Source: Rhodospirillaceae bacterium | Lineage (GTDB): Bacteria; Pseudomonadota; Alphaproteobacteria; Micavibrionales; Micavibrionaceae | NCBI GenBank assembly: GCA_003452275.1 | Contig: DMIT01000214.1 | Location: 1 to 6,545, forward strand | DNA: 6,545 bases | Direction: 5' to 3' | In this document: positions 6,443 to 6,545 of the stretch, piece after piece | How positions within the stretch are numbered: position 1 is the first letter of the stretch | Layout: every line of letters begins with the position of its first letter | Position numbers and translations under genes: made by a program | Notes under the pieces: generated by a model | What the model saw: only the letters and a program-made list of their open reading frames with translations | Told to the model about the DNA's origin: nothing | Database searches by the model: none

Positions 6443-6545
6443 TTAGGTTCGTTGTAAAGGCCATTTTACGACAAACTCATCCCCTGCCATATCCCCCGAT
6501 AAGACAATCTGGCGGGTTTTAGCCGGTTTGACACCATTGCCCAGA
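6443..6545 (-). CDS. C-terminal end of an unrecognised protein (partial)
   Basis: An open frame enters from the right edge and ends with TAA at 6445-6443. The 33 visible residues start LGNGVKPAKTRQIVLSG and end GDEFVVKWPLQRT. The frame shows ordinary protein-like composition, and its stop sits exactly where the AT-rich spacer begins, which supports a real gene on the same strand as EAL-radA. The ending (a short beta-strand-like FVVKWPL) gives no dependable family assignment; a histidine-kinase-like or other regulatory domain end is only a guess. It is separated from the EAL gene by about 100 bp and is probably a separate transcription unit. Confidence 0.6.
   Translation of the reverse strand, partial: LGNGVKPAKTRQIVLSGDMAGDEFVVKWPLQRT

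Overview
The window looks like chromosomal DNA from an alphaproteobacterium. The main reason is the tight same-strand run radA - cvpA - purF - SDR on the minus strand. From general knowledge this order recurs in Rhodospirillales/Rhizobiales-like genomes. Moderate GC content and an additional EAL-domain gene fit a free-living member, but the exact order or family cannot be fixed from this sequence alone. No phage, transposon, CRISPR array, tRNA or rRNA is visible. The region reads as ordinary, densely packed housekeeping DNA.

Layout from left to right: (1) 1-389, minus strand, the N-terminal half of folD (one-carbon metabolism), cut by the window edge. (2) 481-1131, plus strand, an unrecognised two-helix membrane protein, divergent from folD and convergent with the next gene. 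(3) 1139-1867, minus, a short-chain dehydrogenase/reductase (SDR). (4) 1872-3308, minus, purF, amidophosphoribosyltransferase of the Fe-S (Bacillus-like) type. (5) 3301-4041, minus, cvpA, a four-helix inner-membrane protein with a long charged tail. (6) 4133-5542, minus, radA, a recombination ATPase. (7) 5566-6333 (or 6345), minus, a stand-alone EAL-domain protein, a predicted c-di-GMP phosphodiesterase. (8) An AT-rich gap of about 100 bp. (9) 6443-6545, minus, the last 33 codons of an unrecognised gene.

Transcription on the minus strand runs right to left: EAL, radA (23 bp gap), cvpA (91 bp gap with a possible promoter), purF (overlaps the cvpA stop), SDR (4 bp gap). cvpA-purF-SDR is almost certainly one translationally coupled unit, and EAL-radA is probably another. 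PurF (first committed step of purine synthesis) and FolD (supplier of 10-formyl-THF for purine synthesis) are functionally related, but they are separated by the oppositely oriented membrane-protein gene and so are probably not co-transcribed.

I found no strong case for an undescribed system. The points most worth a second look are the divergent but apparently catalytically complete EAL protein next to radA, the unrecognised membrane protein, the SDR coupled to purF, and an in-frame 12-bp tandem duplication in folD.
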